Shown here in pieces: positions 24,564 to 34,122 of a DNA stretch of 64,000 nucleotides. The position numbers and the translations under genes are program-made. How positions within the stretch are numbered: the stretch's first letter is position 1; each line of letters opens with the position of its first letter. This stretch comes from Maricaulis sp. (lineage in GTDB: Bacteria; Pseudomonadota; Alphaproteobacteria; Caulobacterales; Maricaulaceae): positions 62,001 through 126,000 of the forward strand of contig NZ_JASBRI010000022.1 of assembly GCF_030149515.1 (NCBI RefSeq), read 5' to 3'. Below the pieces are notes generated by a model. That model was not told the DNA's origin, ran no database searches, and worked only from the letters and a program-made list of their open reading frames with translations.

Positions 24564-26108
24564 CTAGCCGGCCTGCTCAAGCGTGCGGCCGCGGGTCTCG
24601 GGCAGGAAGAAGAAAACAAGACCGAAGAATAGGAAGGCAGCAACGGCATAAAAGGCAAACGTCGTCGCGACGCCCAGCGTGACCAGCTGGACCGGAAAGG
24701 CGAGCTGGACACCAAAGCTGGTCGCGCCGTTCACAAAGGCCAGAAGGGCGATACAGGCGCCGCGGATGTGATTGGGAAAGATCTCCGACAGCACCACCCA
24801 CATCACCGGTCCCAGCGACACCGCGAAGCTCGCGACAAAACACAGTATGCCGGCAAGTATCAGCGAAGCGGGAACTGAAATCGCCGCGCCGATCAGCTCC
24901 GCCTCATGTGCGCTGAACAGGCGCGGACCGAGAACGTCGACGAGAGCCGCCTTGTAGGTCACATCGTTCGGGAAATCCCGGTTGATCAATCCGGTAAGTT
25001 CGTGAGCCCGCACGGCCTCGGGCAGCGCCGCGACGGCATCCGCCTGCAGGACATAGCCCGCCTGGGAGAATCCCCAGGCCACCACCGCCAGACTCATCCC
25101 CGCCCCGGCGAGTCCCCCGAGCAGGAGAGGCTTGCGCCCCAACCTGTCGATCAGTCCCATCGCCACAAGCGTGAAAACCACATTCGTGGAACCGAGCAAT
25201 GTTGCTTGCGCGAATGCGGCATCGACACCCACACCGCTCTGCTGAAAAACGACCGGCGCATAGAAATAGATCGCGTTTACGCCCGAGATCTGCTGGGCCA
25301 CGGCCACGATGAGACCCACGCCGAGCGCCGCGATCACGGGCCGGCTCAAGAACGCCGTCCAGGCAATCCTGCGGCCGGTGCCGGTCGCGCCGCCACTGGC
25401 CCGGACACGGTCCAGCAGTGCCTCGACGCGCTCGCTCGGATAGAGGCGCGCCATGATCTGCCGGGCGGCAGCGAGCCGTCCGTGTAACACCAGCCAACGG
25501 GGGCTTTCCGGGACCGCCAGCGCGACAAGAACAAGCCACAATGAAGCCGGCACCAATTCCATCGCGAACATCCAGCGCCAGGCATGGTCGCGAATTCCGA
25601 GCTCAACTATCCAGCCTGTATCCACATGGCTCAGACGCTGGATCAGCAAATTGCCGAAATAGGCCGCCGACAGGCCCAGCACGATGGCCAGCTGGTTCAT
25701 CGACACGATCCGTCCGCGAAAGGAGGACGGCGATATTTCGGCCAGATAGAGCGGCGCCAGGACAAGGGAGGAAAAGGCCAGACCGCCAATGCCGCGCGCG
25801 ATGACGAGATCCGCGAAACCGTTAGCGGTGACGGACAGGATCGCCGAGCACACATAGAGCAGTGTCACCAGCATGAGGAGCGGCCGCCGGCCGAAAACAT
25901 CGCTCAGCACACCCACGGCCAGGCTGGCAAACATGGCGGTGAGCGTCGGAATGCTGACAATCCAGCCCAATTGCCAGTCGGACAGTCCGAACCGGACCGT
26001 GACGGCCTCGGTAACACCGGAAATCACCACGGCGTCGTAACCGAAGACGAAGCCGCCCAGGCAGACAAACATCCCGATGCGGATCGATTTCGACGCTTCA
26101 CCGTTCAG
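24564..26108 (-). CDS. MFS sugar transporter (sugar:H+ symporter family)
   Basis: Inner-membrane transporter of about 514 residues with 12 predicted spans. Sugar-porter signatures are GGFVFGYDAVVISGV in span 1, GRRPLLM after span 2, PLYLAEISPSSFRGR, VPESPRWL, QQISGVNAIYFYAP in span 7 and ETRGRTLE at the C-terminus. These are the marks of the glucose/xylose/arabinose-type SP family. Start choice: AGGAGGT lies five to six bases before a CTG at 26108, while the first ATG near the domain (26072) would leave almost no residues before span 1; CTG seems possible but unproven. It probably imports the monosaccharide released by the neighbouring GH3 and GH16 enzymes. Confidence 0.88.
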   Translation of the reverse strand: MNGEASKSIRIGMFVCLGGFVFGYDAVVISGVTEAVTVRFGLSDWQLGWIVSIPTLTAMFASLAVGVLSDVFGRRPLLMLVTLLYVCSAILSVTANGFADLVIARGIGGLAFSSLVLAPLYLAEISPSSFRGRIVSMNQLAIVLGLSAAYFGNLLIQRLSHVDTGWIVELGIRDHAWRWMFAMELVPASLWLVLVALAVPESPRWLVLHGRLAAARQIMARLYPSERVEALLDRVRASGGATGTGRRIAWTAFLSRPVIAALGVGLIVAVAQQISGVNAIYFYAPVVFQQSGVGVDAAFAQATLLGSTNVVFTLVAMGLIDRLGRKPLLLGGLAGAGMSLAVVAWGFSQAGYVLQADAVAALPEAVRAHELTGLINRDFPNDVTYKAALVDVLGPRLFSAHEAELIGAAISVPASLILAGILCFVASFAVSLGPVMWVVLSEIFPNHIRGACIALLAFVNGATSFGVQLAFPVQLVTLGVATTFAFYAVAAFLFFGLVFFFLPETRGRTLEQAG

Positions 26109-26462
26109 ACTGACCTCCTGCGGGGCCAAGGTATGCAAGCCGGCCTCACGCGGCCCGGGCGACGGCGAGCCTAGCGCATGCCCGGCCGGCCAGCGACCGG
26201 ATTGCCCAGTGGCCTGCCCCTCCGCTCGGTACCGTACCATCCGGCGCCAGACAGCGCCTGAGACGGCGATGTCGAACGCCATCTCGGGGGCTATCCGGCA
26301 ATTCCGGCGCCGTATCTATTCCTGCACGGCTTTGCCGGCAGACCGGGCCGGGCAAAGAGCTTCATCGGACGGTTGCCACCATTCCGCCCAAGTCCGGCAC
26401 CGGTCAGCTCGCCCGGGATGGACGTACTGACCGGCCAGTTTTTTCAGCTTGGCCCGAGTTGG
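26109..26462. other. Gap between the sugar transporter and GH3 genes; no gene recognised
   Basis: No start-anchored gene is seen. A hairpin (CCGGTCAG at 26400-26407 with CTGACCGG at 26427-26434) is followed on the + strand by TTTTTT at 26439-26444. That would terminate a rightward transcript, though no rightward gene is present. Confidence 0.45.
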
Positions 26463-29063
26463 TCAGAGCTCACAGCCCAGACCTTCTGAGCTGGCTTCAG
26501 CGATGAAGATGTCGGCAAACCAGATCTCCAGGCCGTCCGTGCCGGAGACGCCAAGCGCCACGTCCACATCGGCGAGGTTCGCACCTGCATCGGCAAAGCA
26601 GCTGAGCGGGATTTCAGCCCGTCGCCAGCCCTTGCCTGCATCGATCTGGATCGACTGGGTCATGTCCAGACGGCCTTCGCAGCCTTCACCGCAGCCCATC
26701 CAGAACTCGGTTGAGCCAGCCCCGGCATCGGTGACCTGATAGTGGACGGATATGGCCATCCCGCTATTTTCGCTGAAGTCGAGACCTTCGCCAGCAATCA
26801 GCACATCGCCGTCGCCGGACCAGCTGATACGACGGCTGTCATCCTGGACTTCACGGTCATCGAGGGTCACCGACACGGCGCCGCCGGGCGAAGAGGCGTC
26901 AGGTCCGGACACAATCCCGGCATCCTCACCCTCCGCCAGGACGATGGAGAAGGGTTCCTCGGACCGGCCACGCGACATCAGCTCGAACGCCATTGCGCCG
27001 TCGCCAATGGACACGCCACTGTCTTCGGACAGTTCCGGAATTTCCACATCGTCCCCATAGGTGAGGCCATAGCCGAAGGCGAAAAGCGGATCATAATTGT
27101 CGTCGTGCGGGTTCAAGACCGTCTGGGTCGCGAGCTGCGGCCAGGAGAAGGTCAGCGAGCCGGAGAAGTCATGGCGCGGCGCACCGGTTTCATCGGCCAC
27201 CAGGACGTCGGCAATACCGCCGCCCTCGGATCCCGGCAGCCAAGCCGCCACGAAAGCGTCGGAGGCGTTCAGCTCCCGGTTCATCCACATGGGCCGGCCG
27301 CTTATGAAGACCGCGACGGTCGGAACGCCATCGGCCTGAAATTGACGCAGCAGCTCAAGCCCACGCTCGTCGGTGAAGACGAGCGTATCCCGATCACCGA
27401 CAAATTCCGCGTAGGGTTCTTCACCAAAGACAATCACGGCCACGTCGGGACGCACATCGCTCTGACCGTCTTCAGCCAGAATAATCGTTCCGCCAGCTTC
27501 GTCGACAGCCTCAACGAAGCCGTCATAGACCGATTGGCCGCCCGGGAAATGGTCATTGGTATGGCCATCGCCTTGCCAGTTTATGGTCCAGCCGCCGGCC
27601 TGCTTGGCAATGTTATCCGCACCGTCACCGGCGATCAGGATCGTCTGGGAGGGATCAAGCGGCAGCAACCCGCCATTATTCTTCAACAGGACCAGCGACT
27701 GACGCACGGCCGAACGGGCGATCTCGCGATGTGCCTCGCTGCCGATCAGATCGAAATTGCCGGCGTGGCGGCGTTCAGACGGGCGAACCGCATCGAACAG
27801 GCCCGCACGCGCCTTCACCCGCAGGATGCGCAGAACCGCCTCGTCCAGACGCTCCATCGGGATGGTGCCGTCCTGAACCTGAGCCAGCAGGTTGCCGTAA
27901 AGCGCCTGCCAGCTGCCCGGGGCCATGTACATGTCGAGGCCGGCCAGCAGTGCTTGCGGGCAGTTCTCGTTGGTGCAGCCCTCAATCTGGCCGTGACCTT
28001 CCCAGTCACCAACGACAAACCCGTCGAGCCCCATGCGCTCCACAAGCACGTCATGAAGCATGGCGCGGTTGCCGTGCATCTTGATGCCATTCCAGCTGTT
28101 GAACGATGCCATCGCGGTCTGAACGCCCGCGGCAATGCTCAACGGGTAGGCCGGCGCATGAATGTCGCGCATCACTTCCTCTGTGACGCGGGTATCCCCC
28201 TGGTCTATGCCCCTGTGCGTGCCGCCATCGCCGACAAAGTGCTTGGTCGTGGCGATGGTGTGATCGGGCCCCAGAAAGTCATCGCTGTCAGGATCGCCTT
28301 GCAGGCCCAGTACGATCTGCTCGCTCAGACGCGCAACAATCTCGGGAGTTTCCGAATAGCTTTCATAGGTCCGGCCCCACGTATCATTCTGCACCACTGC
28401 AACGGTCGGCGCGAACGTCCAGTCCTGACCGGTGGCGCGGATTTCCAGCGCGGTGGCTTCGCCAATCTGCCGCATCAGCTCAGGATTGTTGGCGGCGCCC
28501 AAACCGATATTGTGCGGAAACAGCGTCGCCCCGACCACATTGCTGTGACCGTGAACCGCATCAGTGCCCCACAGGATCGGGATGCCGACTCCGCCATCGC
28601 TGGTATCGGTCGAGGCATCGAAATAGGCATCGGCCAGATCGACCCAGGCCTGGGGCGGCGCATAGTTATCCCCCCCCGGCGCAGAGTTCCCGCCATTGAG
28701 GATCGAACCGATATTATATTCAGCTGCCAGTTCCGGTGTGATGGCGCCGATATCGGCCTGGATCACCTGGCCCACCTTTTCCTCAACCGTCATTCGCGAG
28801 AGGAGGTCAGCGATAAAATCCTCGATTTGCGGATCCCGTCCGACAGGTGATTGACTTTCGGGCCAGATTTCCGGGTGGACGGTGACGCTGCTCGTGCTGT
28901 TCGAAACTGTAATGCCCGCGCGATCTTCAACCTGGACCTGCCCGGGCTTGGACGGGTTGATCTCTACAGGCTGCGAGCAGGCAGCAGCGCCGAGCAAGAG
29001 CACCATGATTGCGCTGCCTCTGAGAAGAGATTTTGCGCTATAAATCATATTCTTGTTCTCCAT
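26463..29063 (-). CDS. GH3 beta-glucosidase / exo-beta-glucanase, lipoprotein
   Basis: Glycoside hydrolase family 3 protein of 866 residues. The N-terminus is a lipoprotein signal with lipobox LLGAAAC (Cys29), so it is membrane-anchored, probably in the outer membrane or periplasm. The N-terminal GH3 domain has substrate-binding KHFVGDGGT (about 275) and the nucleophile Asp353 in GFVVGDWEGHG. The C-terminal GH3 domain follows (LVLLKNNGGLLPL, FGYGLTY). About 180 further residues form a beta-rich extension like that of ExoP-type beta-1,3(4)-glucosidases. It would split beta-glucan oligosaccharides to glucose. TonB receptor, GH16, LacI and sugar transporter genes surround it. Confidence 0.92.
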   Translation of the reverse strand: MENKNMIYSAKSLLRGSAIMVLLLGAAACSQPVEINPSKPGQVQVEDRAGITVSNSTSSVTVHPEIWPESQSPVGRDPQIEDFIADLLSRMTVEEKVGQVIQADIGAITPELAAEYNIGSILNGGNSAPGGDNYAPPQAWVDLADAYFDASTDTSDGGVGIPILWGTDAVHGHSNVVGATLFPHNIGLGAANNPELMRQIGEATALEIRATGQDWTFAPTVAVVQNDTWGRTYESYSETPEIVARLSEQIVLGLQGDPDSDDFLGPDHTIATTKHFVGDGGTHRGIDQGDTRVTEEVMRDIHAPAYPLSIAAGVQTAMASFNSWNGIKMHGNRAMLHDVLVERMGLDGFVVGDWEGHGQIEGCTNENCPQALLAGLDMYMAPGSWQALYGNLLAQVQDGTIPMERLDEAVLRILRVKARAGLFDAVRPSERRHAGNFDLIGSEAHREIARSAVRQSLVLLKNNGGLLPLDPSQTILIAGDGADNIAKQAGGWTINWQGDGHTNDHFPGGQSVYDGFVEAVDEAGGTIILAEDGQSDVRPDVAVIVFGEEPYAEFVGDRDTLVFTDERGLELLRQFQADGVPTVAVFISGRPMWMNRELNASDAFVAAWLPGSEGGGIADVLVADETGAPRHDFSGSLTFSWPQLATQTVLNPHDDNYDPLFAFGYGLTYGDDVEIPELSEDSGVSIGDGAMAFELMSRGRSEEPFSIVLAEGEDAGIVSGPDASSPGGAVSVTLDDREVQDDSRRISWSGDGDVLIAGEGLDFSENSGMAISVHYQVTDAGAGSTEFWMGCGEGCEGRLDMTQSIQIDAGKGWRRAEIPLSCFADAGANLADVDVALGVSGTDGLEIWFADIFIAEASSEGLGCEL

Positions 29064-29174
29064 TTCGGCAGTCAGACGGGGTCGGTCTGGTAAGCAGCCC
29101 TCGCCCTGTTCCGCCAGCGCAAGGCTGTGAATTACTGAAGTTTGGGCCGCGCGAATGCGTGGACCGGATGGCGA

Positions 29175-29210
29175 AAAATAAAAGGGGCAGGATCAAGCGC
29201 CCCGCCCCTT
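29175..29210 (-). terminator. Rho-independent terminator after the TonB receptor gene
   Basis: On the minus strand AAGGGGC (complement of 29204-29210) pairs with GCCCCTT (complement of 29182-29188), followed by a T-rich run (complement of 29175-29183). It separates the receptor gene from the GH3 gene downstream. Confidence 0.75.
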
Positions 29211-29246
29211 CAATTCAGTCGCTCACGTCATAGGGTTCGCACGCCC

Positions 29247-32200
29247 TTAGAAGTCGTAGCGGATACCGAACTCGACGCGACGGTCGTTCACGAAGACCGA
29301 GCGTGCGTACGTCTGTCCGGCAGCATCTATCTGCTGGCTCGCCGACGACTTGGTATCGAGCAGGTTGGCGCCCTGGACGCTGAGCTCCAGATTGTCCGTG
29401 ACCGTCCATCGCAACGAGGCATCAAGGAAGCCGATATCGTCCTGTCGGATCGGGTTGCCGGTGACATAGTCACGATAGGAGCTCCAGTACTCGGAGCGCC
29501 AGTTATACGCCAGACGGGCTTCGAACCGGTCATCCTGATAGATACCGATGAGGTTATAGGAGACGTCGGACAGGCCGAGCAGCTCGTCAATGCCCCAGCG
29601 ATAAACCGTCAGGAAACCTTCAACGCCATCACCGTCAGTGTCCCGGACCGAAGGCAGCGCCTCGGCTTCGGAGGAGATGAGCGTCAGGTTGGCCTGCATG
29701 CCAAGATTGCCCCACAGGCCGGGAAGCGCGGTGAAGAAGTCCTGGTAGGAAAACTCGATACCTTCAACCGAACCGTCACGAAGGTTGATGTTACCGTTGT
29801 AGACAACCGGCACCTGATAGCCATCGAGATTAAGGACGTCCTGGGTCTCGGTGCCATACACGATGACGTTGTCGAGCTCCTTGTAGAAGGCTGACATGGA
29901 GAACAGGCCTTCATCCCCGAAATACCACTCGTAAGAGACATCGAAGTTTGTCGCCTCGATCGGCTCCAGGAGCGGGTTGCCGCCATACTGGTTCAACTGG
30001 TTCGGAACAATGTCAACGATCGCTGGCGGAGTCGCCGTCGTGTCAGTGACAAAGCCGAGATCGGCGACAGTGGAGCGGGTTGAGTTGATGGCCGAAATAT
30101 CTGGTCTCGTAATCGCCTGGCTGGCGGCGAAACGGATCAGCATCTCGTCATTGAGATCCCAGCGCAGGTTGAACGACGGCAGGAAATACTCATAGCTGCT
30201 GTCCAGGCTGTTCGGGCCGTTCGGCGTGTCAAGCAGCGCTGCAAGCTCGGGCAGGAAGTCTCTCGGCTCGGTGTCGTCTGCAGGATCATCCGGTGCGAAC
30301 GCGGCATAGCCGATAACGCCGCCGCCAGTGTTTTCAGTCCGCACATAGCGCAGACCGAAATTGCCCCTCACGGACTGACCGCTATCGAAATCCTGACTGA
30401 AGTTCATCATGCCGTAGAGGTTGATGGTCTCTTCCTTGACCGAGCCATCGATGCCGCGATCGGCATAGTCAATCACGCCATTCTGACGAAGCGGCACCCA
30501 GTCACCGATCTGAAGGTTGCCGTCAGAATTGGTGCCGGCACCCAGGAAAGGCTCGGCGGCGAGCGACGCGACGAAGGCGTCGATATTGCTCATGTTTGCC
30601 TGACTCGGGTACACGATCGACGTCAGATCGCCTTGGAAGACACCGCCGCGCTGGAACTGGGCGAAATCGAACGTCTCGAAGAAGTTCTGGTTGTCCATGT
30701 TCGCATACGGCAGATATCCACCGGCCCACGGCGGAGCGATACCCCCCCAGTTCAGACCGGCACTGCGATTGACTTGCTCGCGCTCTGAGAAACGGGCACC
30801 GATTTTCACCGAGTCGAACCAGCCATCGCTGTCGAACTCGTACTCAGCATCACCGCGGATCGCGAAGAGATCACCGGTGTTGTCCTGGTACTCGTCGGCA
30901 GCATACAGCAGGAAGGCATAACGCGGATCGGCCAGATCACCCAGGGTGCCCGGGTTCGGACCACGGGTGGTGCCCCACGAGGCAAGCTGCACCTGGTCAG
31001 ACAGGAAAAGCTCGATTTCCGGGTCATCGGTATCGGAGAAGTCAAAGCGGTAGTCAGCAAAGTGATTGCCGCCTGCCCACAGGCGCTCCAGCGATGCCTC
31101 GGCGTCGGTGTAGTGCGCGTCGAATTCCATGAAGAGGCGGTCAGTCGCCTGCCATTTTAGGTTCGCACTGAAGTCCTGGGTCATGGACTCCTGGACCTGG
31201 TTGATCGCCAGGGACTGCAGAGGCGTCTGAAGCACGCCACCCTCACCCAGCCAGTCGCGCAGGTTGTTGGAAACCATGCCTGACTCCATGAGGCCGCCAT
31301 CGACCGGAATCAGGTTCTCGCAAATCCCGATGCCGCCATTTGCGGCCTCACCAGCACCGTTACACCGCGGGATGCCCGCGGACGTGAATGGAACGATGTT
31401 GCGCGTGCTCGGATCACCGAGGACGGTCCAGTTCCCCCACGATTCTGCATCTGTGAAGAATTCGATCGTGTTTTCGCGTGTGGTGATTTCGTTTTCAACG
31501 CGGATAGCTCTGACGGTGAGCTCGATGTCCCCGTTCGGAGACGCCCACTGAGCCGCCACATAGAAACTGTCCCGTTCACGACCGACCGAGGCGTCGCGCG
31601 CCTGCCAACCGCCCGGTAGAGCCATGGTGGTGCCGGGATTGTCCGGATTCGAGATCGCGAGCGGCGGCCCATACTGGAAGCCGTCAATGTTCGAATTCAA
31701 CTCAGAGGTAGAAAAGGAGCCAAGCAGGCCAAACTCGCCAGAGCTGTTTGCCCAGCGATTGCCGGCGATAGCGCTGATGCCCGGGCTCCACTCCTCGGCG
31801 AGGTCGGTATAGATGACCTCGGCAGCCAGCAGCGCAAACGGACCATCGCGGTCGAACGGCTCCAGGGTGCGCAGGTTCACCGTGCCGGAGATACCCCCTT
31901 CGATCATGTCAGCGGTCTGGTTTTTGAAAACATCCACCGCGCCAATCAGTTCCGGCGGGATGCTGGCCCATTCAAGAGCACGGCCACCGTTCGCCGAGAA
32001 GGCATCACGGCCGTTGAATTCCGAACGCGCATACTGCAGGCCACGGATAATGTTGCCCGAACCTTCAGGTGACGGGAAGTCGCCGTCGCTGCCCCCCAGC
32101 TCAAAACGCTGTGTCACCACACCCGGAATACGCGACAGAGCCTCAGCAACCGACAAGTCGGGCAGCTGGCTCACGTCGGACGAGGTGATGGAATCCACAA

Positions 32201-32414
32201 ACGTGTCGGCCTCGCGCTTGATATTGCGGGCGTTCAAAAGCGCGCCGCGCACACCGGTCACTGTGATCACGTCAGAGGCTTCCGCGTCATTGTTCTCGGT
32301 GTCGGCCTCCTGAGCCATTGCACTCTGGAAGCTGATCGCCGCCATCATGGCGGTTGTTCCTAGCAAGGCGTGCCGCGCAGAACGCCAACGCTCGCTTTTG
32401 GTCGTTTCACTCAT
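29247..32414 (-). CDS. TonB-dependent receptor (glycan type, Caulobacter family)
   Basis: Outer-membrane receptor of 1055 residues. A signal peptide ends at SAMA before QEAD, the TonB box is near DVITVTGVRGAL, the plug includes PDLSVAEALSRIPGVV, and a long barrel ends in VEFGIRYDF. The size and N-terminal pattern fit the large receptors of Caulobacterales and Xanthomonadales that import oligosaccharides. The start at 32414 has GGAGG upstream; an upstream in-frame extension is not supported. The divergent neighbour is the first halogenase homologue. The gap between them holds a LacI-type palindrome 22 bases from this start. The substrate is probably a beta-glucan oligosaccharide, judged from context. 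Confidence 0.9.
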   Translation of the reverse strand: MSETTKSERWRSARHALLGTTAMMAAISFQSAMAQEADTENNDAEASDVITVTGVRGALLNARNIKREADTFVDSITSSDVSQLPDLSVAEALSRIPGVVTQRFELGGSDGDFPSPEGSGNIIRGLQYARSEFNGRDAFSANGGRALEWASIPPELIGAVDVFKNQTADMIEGGISGTVNLRTLEPFDRDGPFALLAAEVIYTDLAEEWSPGISAIAGNRWANSSGEFGLLGSFSTSELNSNIDGFQYGPPLAISNPDNPGTTMALPGGWQARDASVGRERDSFYVAAQWASPNGDIELTVRAIRVENEITTRENTIEFFTDAESWGNWTVLGDPSTRNIVPFTSAGIPRCNGAGEAANGGIGICENLIPVDGGLMESGMVSNNLRDWLGEGGVLQTPLQSLAINQVQESMTQDFSANLKWQATDRLFMEFDAHYTDAEASLERLWAGGNHFADYRFDFSDTDDPEIELFLSDQVQLASWGTTRGPNPGTLGDLADPRYAFLLYAADEYQDNTGDLFAIRGDAEYEFDSDGWFDSVKIGARFSEREQVNRSAGLNWGGIAPPWAGGYLPYANMDNQNFFETFDFAQFQRGGVFQGDLTSIVYPSQANMSNIDAFVASLAAEPFLGAGTNSDGNLQIGDWVPLRQNGVIDYADRGIDGSVKEETINLYGMMNFSQDFDSGQSVRGNFGLRYVRTENTGGGVIGYAAFAPDDPADDTEPRDFLPELAALLDTPNGPNSLDSSYEYFLPSFNLRWDLNDEMLIRFAASQAITRPDISAINSTRSTVADLGFVTDTTATPPAIVDIVPNQLNQYGGNPLLEPIEATNFDVSYEWYFGDEGLFSMSAFYKELDNVIVYGTETQDVLNLDGYQVPVVYNGNINLRDGSVEGIEFSYQDFFTALPGLWGNLGMQANLTLISSEAEALPSVRDTDGDGVEGFLTVYRWGIDELLGLSDVSYNLIGIYQDDRFEARLAYNWRSEYWSSYRDYVTGNPIRQDDIGFLDASLRWTVTDNLELSVQGANLLDTKSSASQQIDAAGQTYARSVFVNDRRVEFGIRYDF

Positions 32415-32435
32415 TAGTTTCCTCCCCCGGATTCC

Positions 32436-32459
32436 GCAAAAACAACGTTGTCTTTTTGC
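32436..32459. promoter_or_regulatory. Palindrome likely to be a LacI-family operator
   Basis: A 24-base inverted repeat with core ACAACGTTGT (32442-32451) and arms GCAAAA and TTTTGC. It lies between the divergent TonB receptor and halogenase-family genes. The locus encodes one LacI-family regulator (38939-39955). Confidence 0.6.
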
Positions 32460-32570
32460 CGCGGAATTTCTCGCTGCCAATATTTATATATGTTACGGCT
32501 ACCAAAACACCTTGTGGCTTGGCAATAGCCTTGTCAATCTGGGCTCTGAAGGAAACAGGTCTGAGGGACG

Positions 32571-34100
32571 ATGACCGCGGGCATTACACGCATTTGCATC
32601 CTTGGAGGAGGCACGGCAGGCTGGATGACCGCGGCGGCACTCTCGCGCAAATTCAAGAACTTGGGTCTTGATTTAACGCTCATCGAATCTGATCAGATCG
32701 GGACTGTCGGCGTGGGTGAGGCAACCCTGCCACACATAAGATTTTTCAATCAGGCTCTCGGCATTGACGAACCGGCCTTCATGAAAGCGACCGAGGCGAC
32801 CTTCAAGCTCGGGATCGAGTTTTGCGACTGGGGAAAGCTGGGCGACCGCTACATACACCCCTTCGGCGATTATGGCCTGCCCATCGACGGGCTCGACTTC
32901 CACCAGTTCTGGCTGAAGCTGAGACAGGCAGAGGGCGCCGATCGGCTCGATGCGTATTCCTATCCCGTCCTCGCGGCCGAGCGGGGGCGGTTCAAAGTCC
33001 CCGACGGCAACATTGACCAAATCGGGTCGAATTTCGGTTACGCCTATCAATTTGATGCCGGTCTTTATGCTGGCTTCCTGCGTACCTATAGCGAGGAACG
33101 CGGTGTCAAGCGCCAGGAAGGCAAGGTCGCGGATGCCGAACTTGACCCGAATAGCGGCCACATCGCGGCTGTCAGGCTTGAGGACGGGTCCCGGGTCGAA
33201 GCCGATCTGTTTGTGGATTGCTCCGGCTTCCGCGGCCTCCTGATCGAGCAGGCACTCGAGACGGGCTATGATGACTGGAGCGAGTGGCTGCCTTGCAACC
33301 GGGCGGTGGCTGTTCCGTGCGAAGCCAATGGCGAACTAGTGCCCTATACCCGCGCAACCGCCAGGAAGGCGGGTTGGCAGTGGCGGATTCCCCTGCAGCA
33401 CCGCACCGGCAATGGTCACGTCTATTGGAGTGAATTCATCTCTGACGATGAAGCCGCCCACCAGCTGACCAGCACGCTCGAGGGCCCGGCGCTGGCGGAA
33501 CCCAAAAAGCTGTTCTTCAAGACCGGTCGACGCAGGAAGTTCTGGAATCGCAACGTGGTCTGTATTGGCTTGTCGGCCGGCTTCCTCGAGCCGCTGGAGT
33601 CCACCTCCATTCACCTGATCCAGGAGGGCATAACAACGCTTGTCGAGCTGTTCCCGAAGGACCGCATCGACCCACTGGATGCCGAGGAATACAACGAGCG
33701 CATGGGTCTGAATTTTGAGCGGGTGCGCGATTTCCTGCTGCTGCACTACGTGGCCACCCAGCGCGATGACAGTGCCATGTGGCGCCACTTCCGCGAATTG
33801 ACCGTCCCCGACAGCCTGCAGGAAAAAATCGATGCCTGGCTAACACGCGGCTATGTGCTGAAGTATGAGTTTGGCGTTTTCCTTCCACCCAGCTGGATTG
33901 CGGTGATGCTTGGTCAGAACCTGACCCCGGCCCATCACGATCCTCGTGTGGGGCGCTATTCCATCGAGGACATACGCGACCGGCTGGAACGCATCCGGCA
34001 GGAAACCGCCAGAGCTGTGGATGTCACCCCAACCCAGGCGGCATTTCTGCAGCGTTATGGCGCAGCATCGGGCACTTCGCTGCGCGCGGCTCAACCCTGA
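32571..34100 (+). CDS. Flavin-dependent halogenase homologue (tryptophan-halogenase family), copy 1
   Basis: Flavoprotein of 509 residues. The FAD-binding motif is GGGTAGWMTAAAL at about residue 12. GVGEATLPH follows. The catalytic lysine is K79 (ATFKLGIEF), the same number as in PrnA. The halogenase motif WxWxIP is at W269 (GWQWRIP), and the Glu-containing LEPLESTSIHL is present. All motifs required for hypohalite-type chemistry are therefore kept. Genes of this family are common beside TonB receptors in Caulobacterales glycan loci, where their substrates are unknown; the tryptophan-halogenase name is only a family label. It starts a run of four related genes and diverges from the receptor gene. 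Confidence 0.88.
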   Translation: MTAGITRICILGGGTAGWMTAAALSRKFKNLGLDLTLIESDQIGTVGVGEATLPHIRFFNQALGIDEPAFMKATEATFKLGIEFCDWGKLGDRYIHPFGDYGLPIDGLDFHQFWLKLRQAEGADRLDAYSYPVLAAERGRFKVPDGNIDQIGSNFGYAYQFDAGLYAGFLRTYSEERGVKRQEGKVADAELDPNSGHIAAVRLEDGSRVEADLFVDCSGFRGLLIEQALETGYDDWSEWLPCNRAVAVPCEANGELVPYTRATARKAGWQWRIPLQHRTGNGHVYWSEFISDDEAAHQLTSTLEGPALAEPKKLFFKTGRRRKFWNRNVVCIGLSAGFLEPLESTSIHLIQEGITTLVELFPKDRIDPLDAEEYNERMGLNFERVRDFLLLHYVATQRDDSAMWRHFRELTVPDSLQEKIDAWLTRGYVLKYEFGVFLPPSWIAVMLGQNLTPAHHDPRVGRYSIEDIRDRLERIRQETARAVDVTPTQAAFLQRYGAASGTSLRAAQP

Positions 34101-34122
34101 TGCAGGACGGCAGAGTGCACCC

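Noticed and set aside
26283-26462. Short frame containing PYLFLHGFAGRPGRAKSF, like the start of an alpha/beta hydrolase
   Set aside because: Only the HGF pattern fits. There is no start codon, no nucleophile motif and no further similarity, so it is too weak to call a pseudogene.
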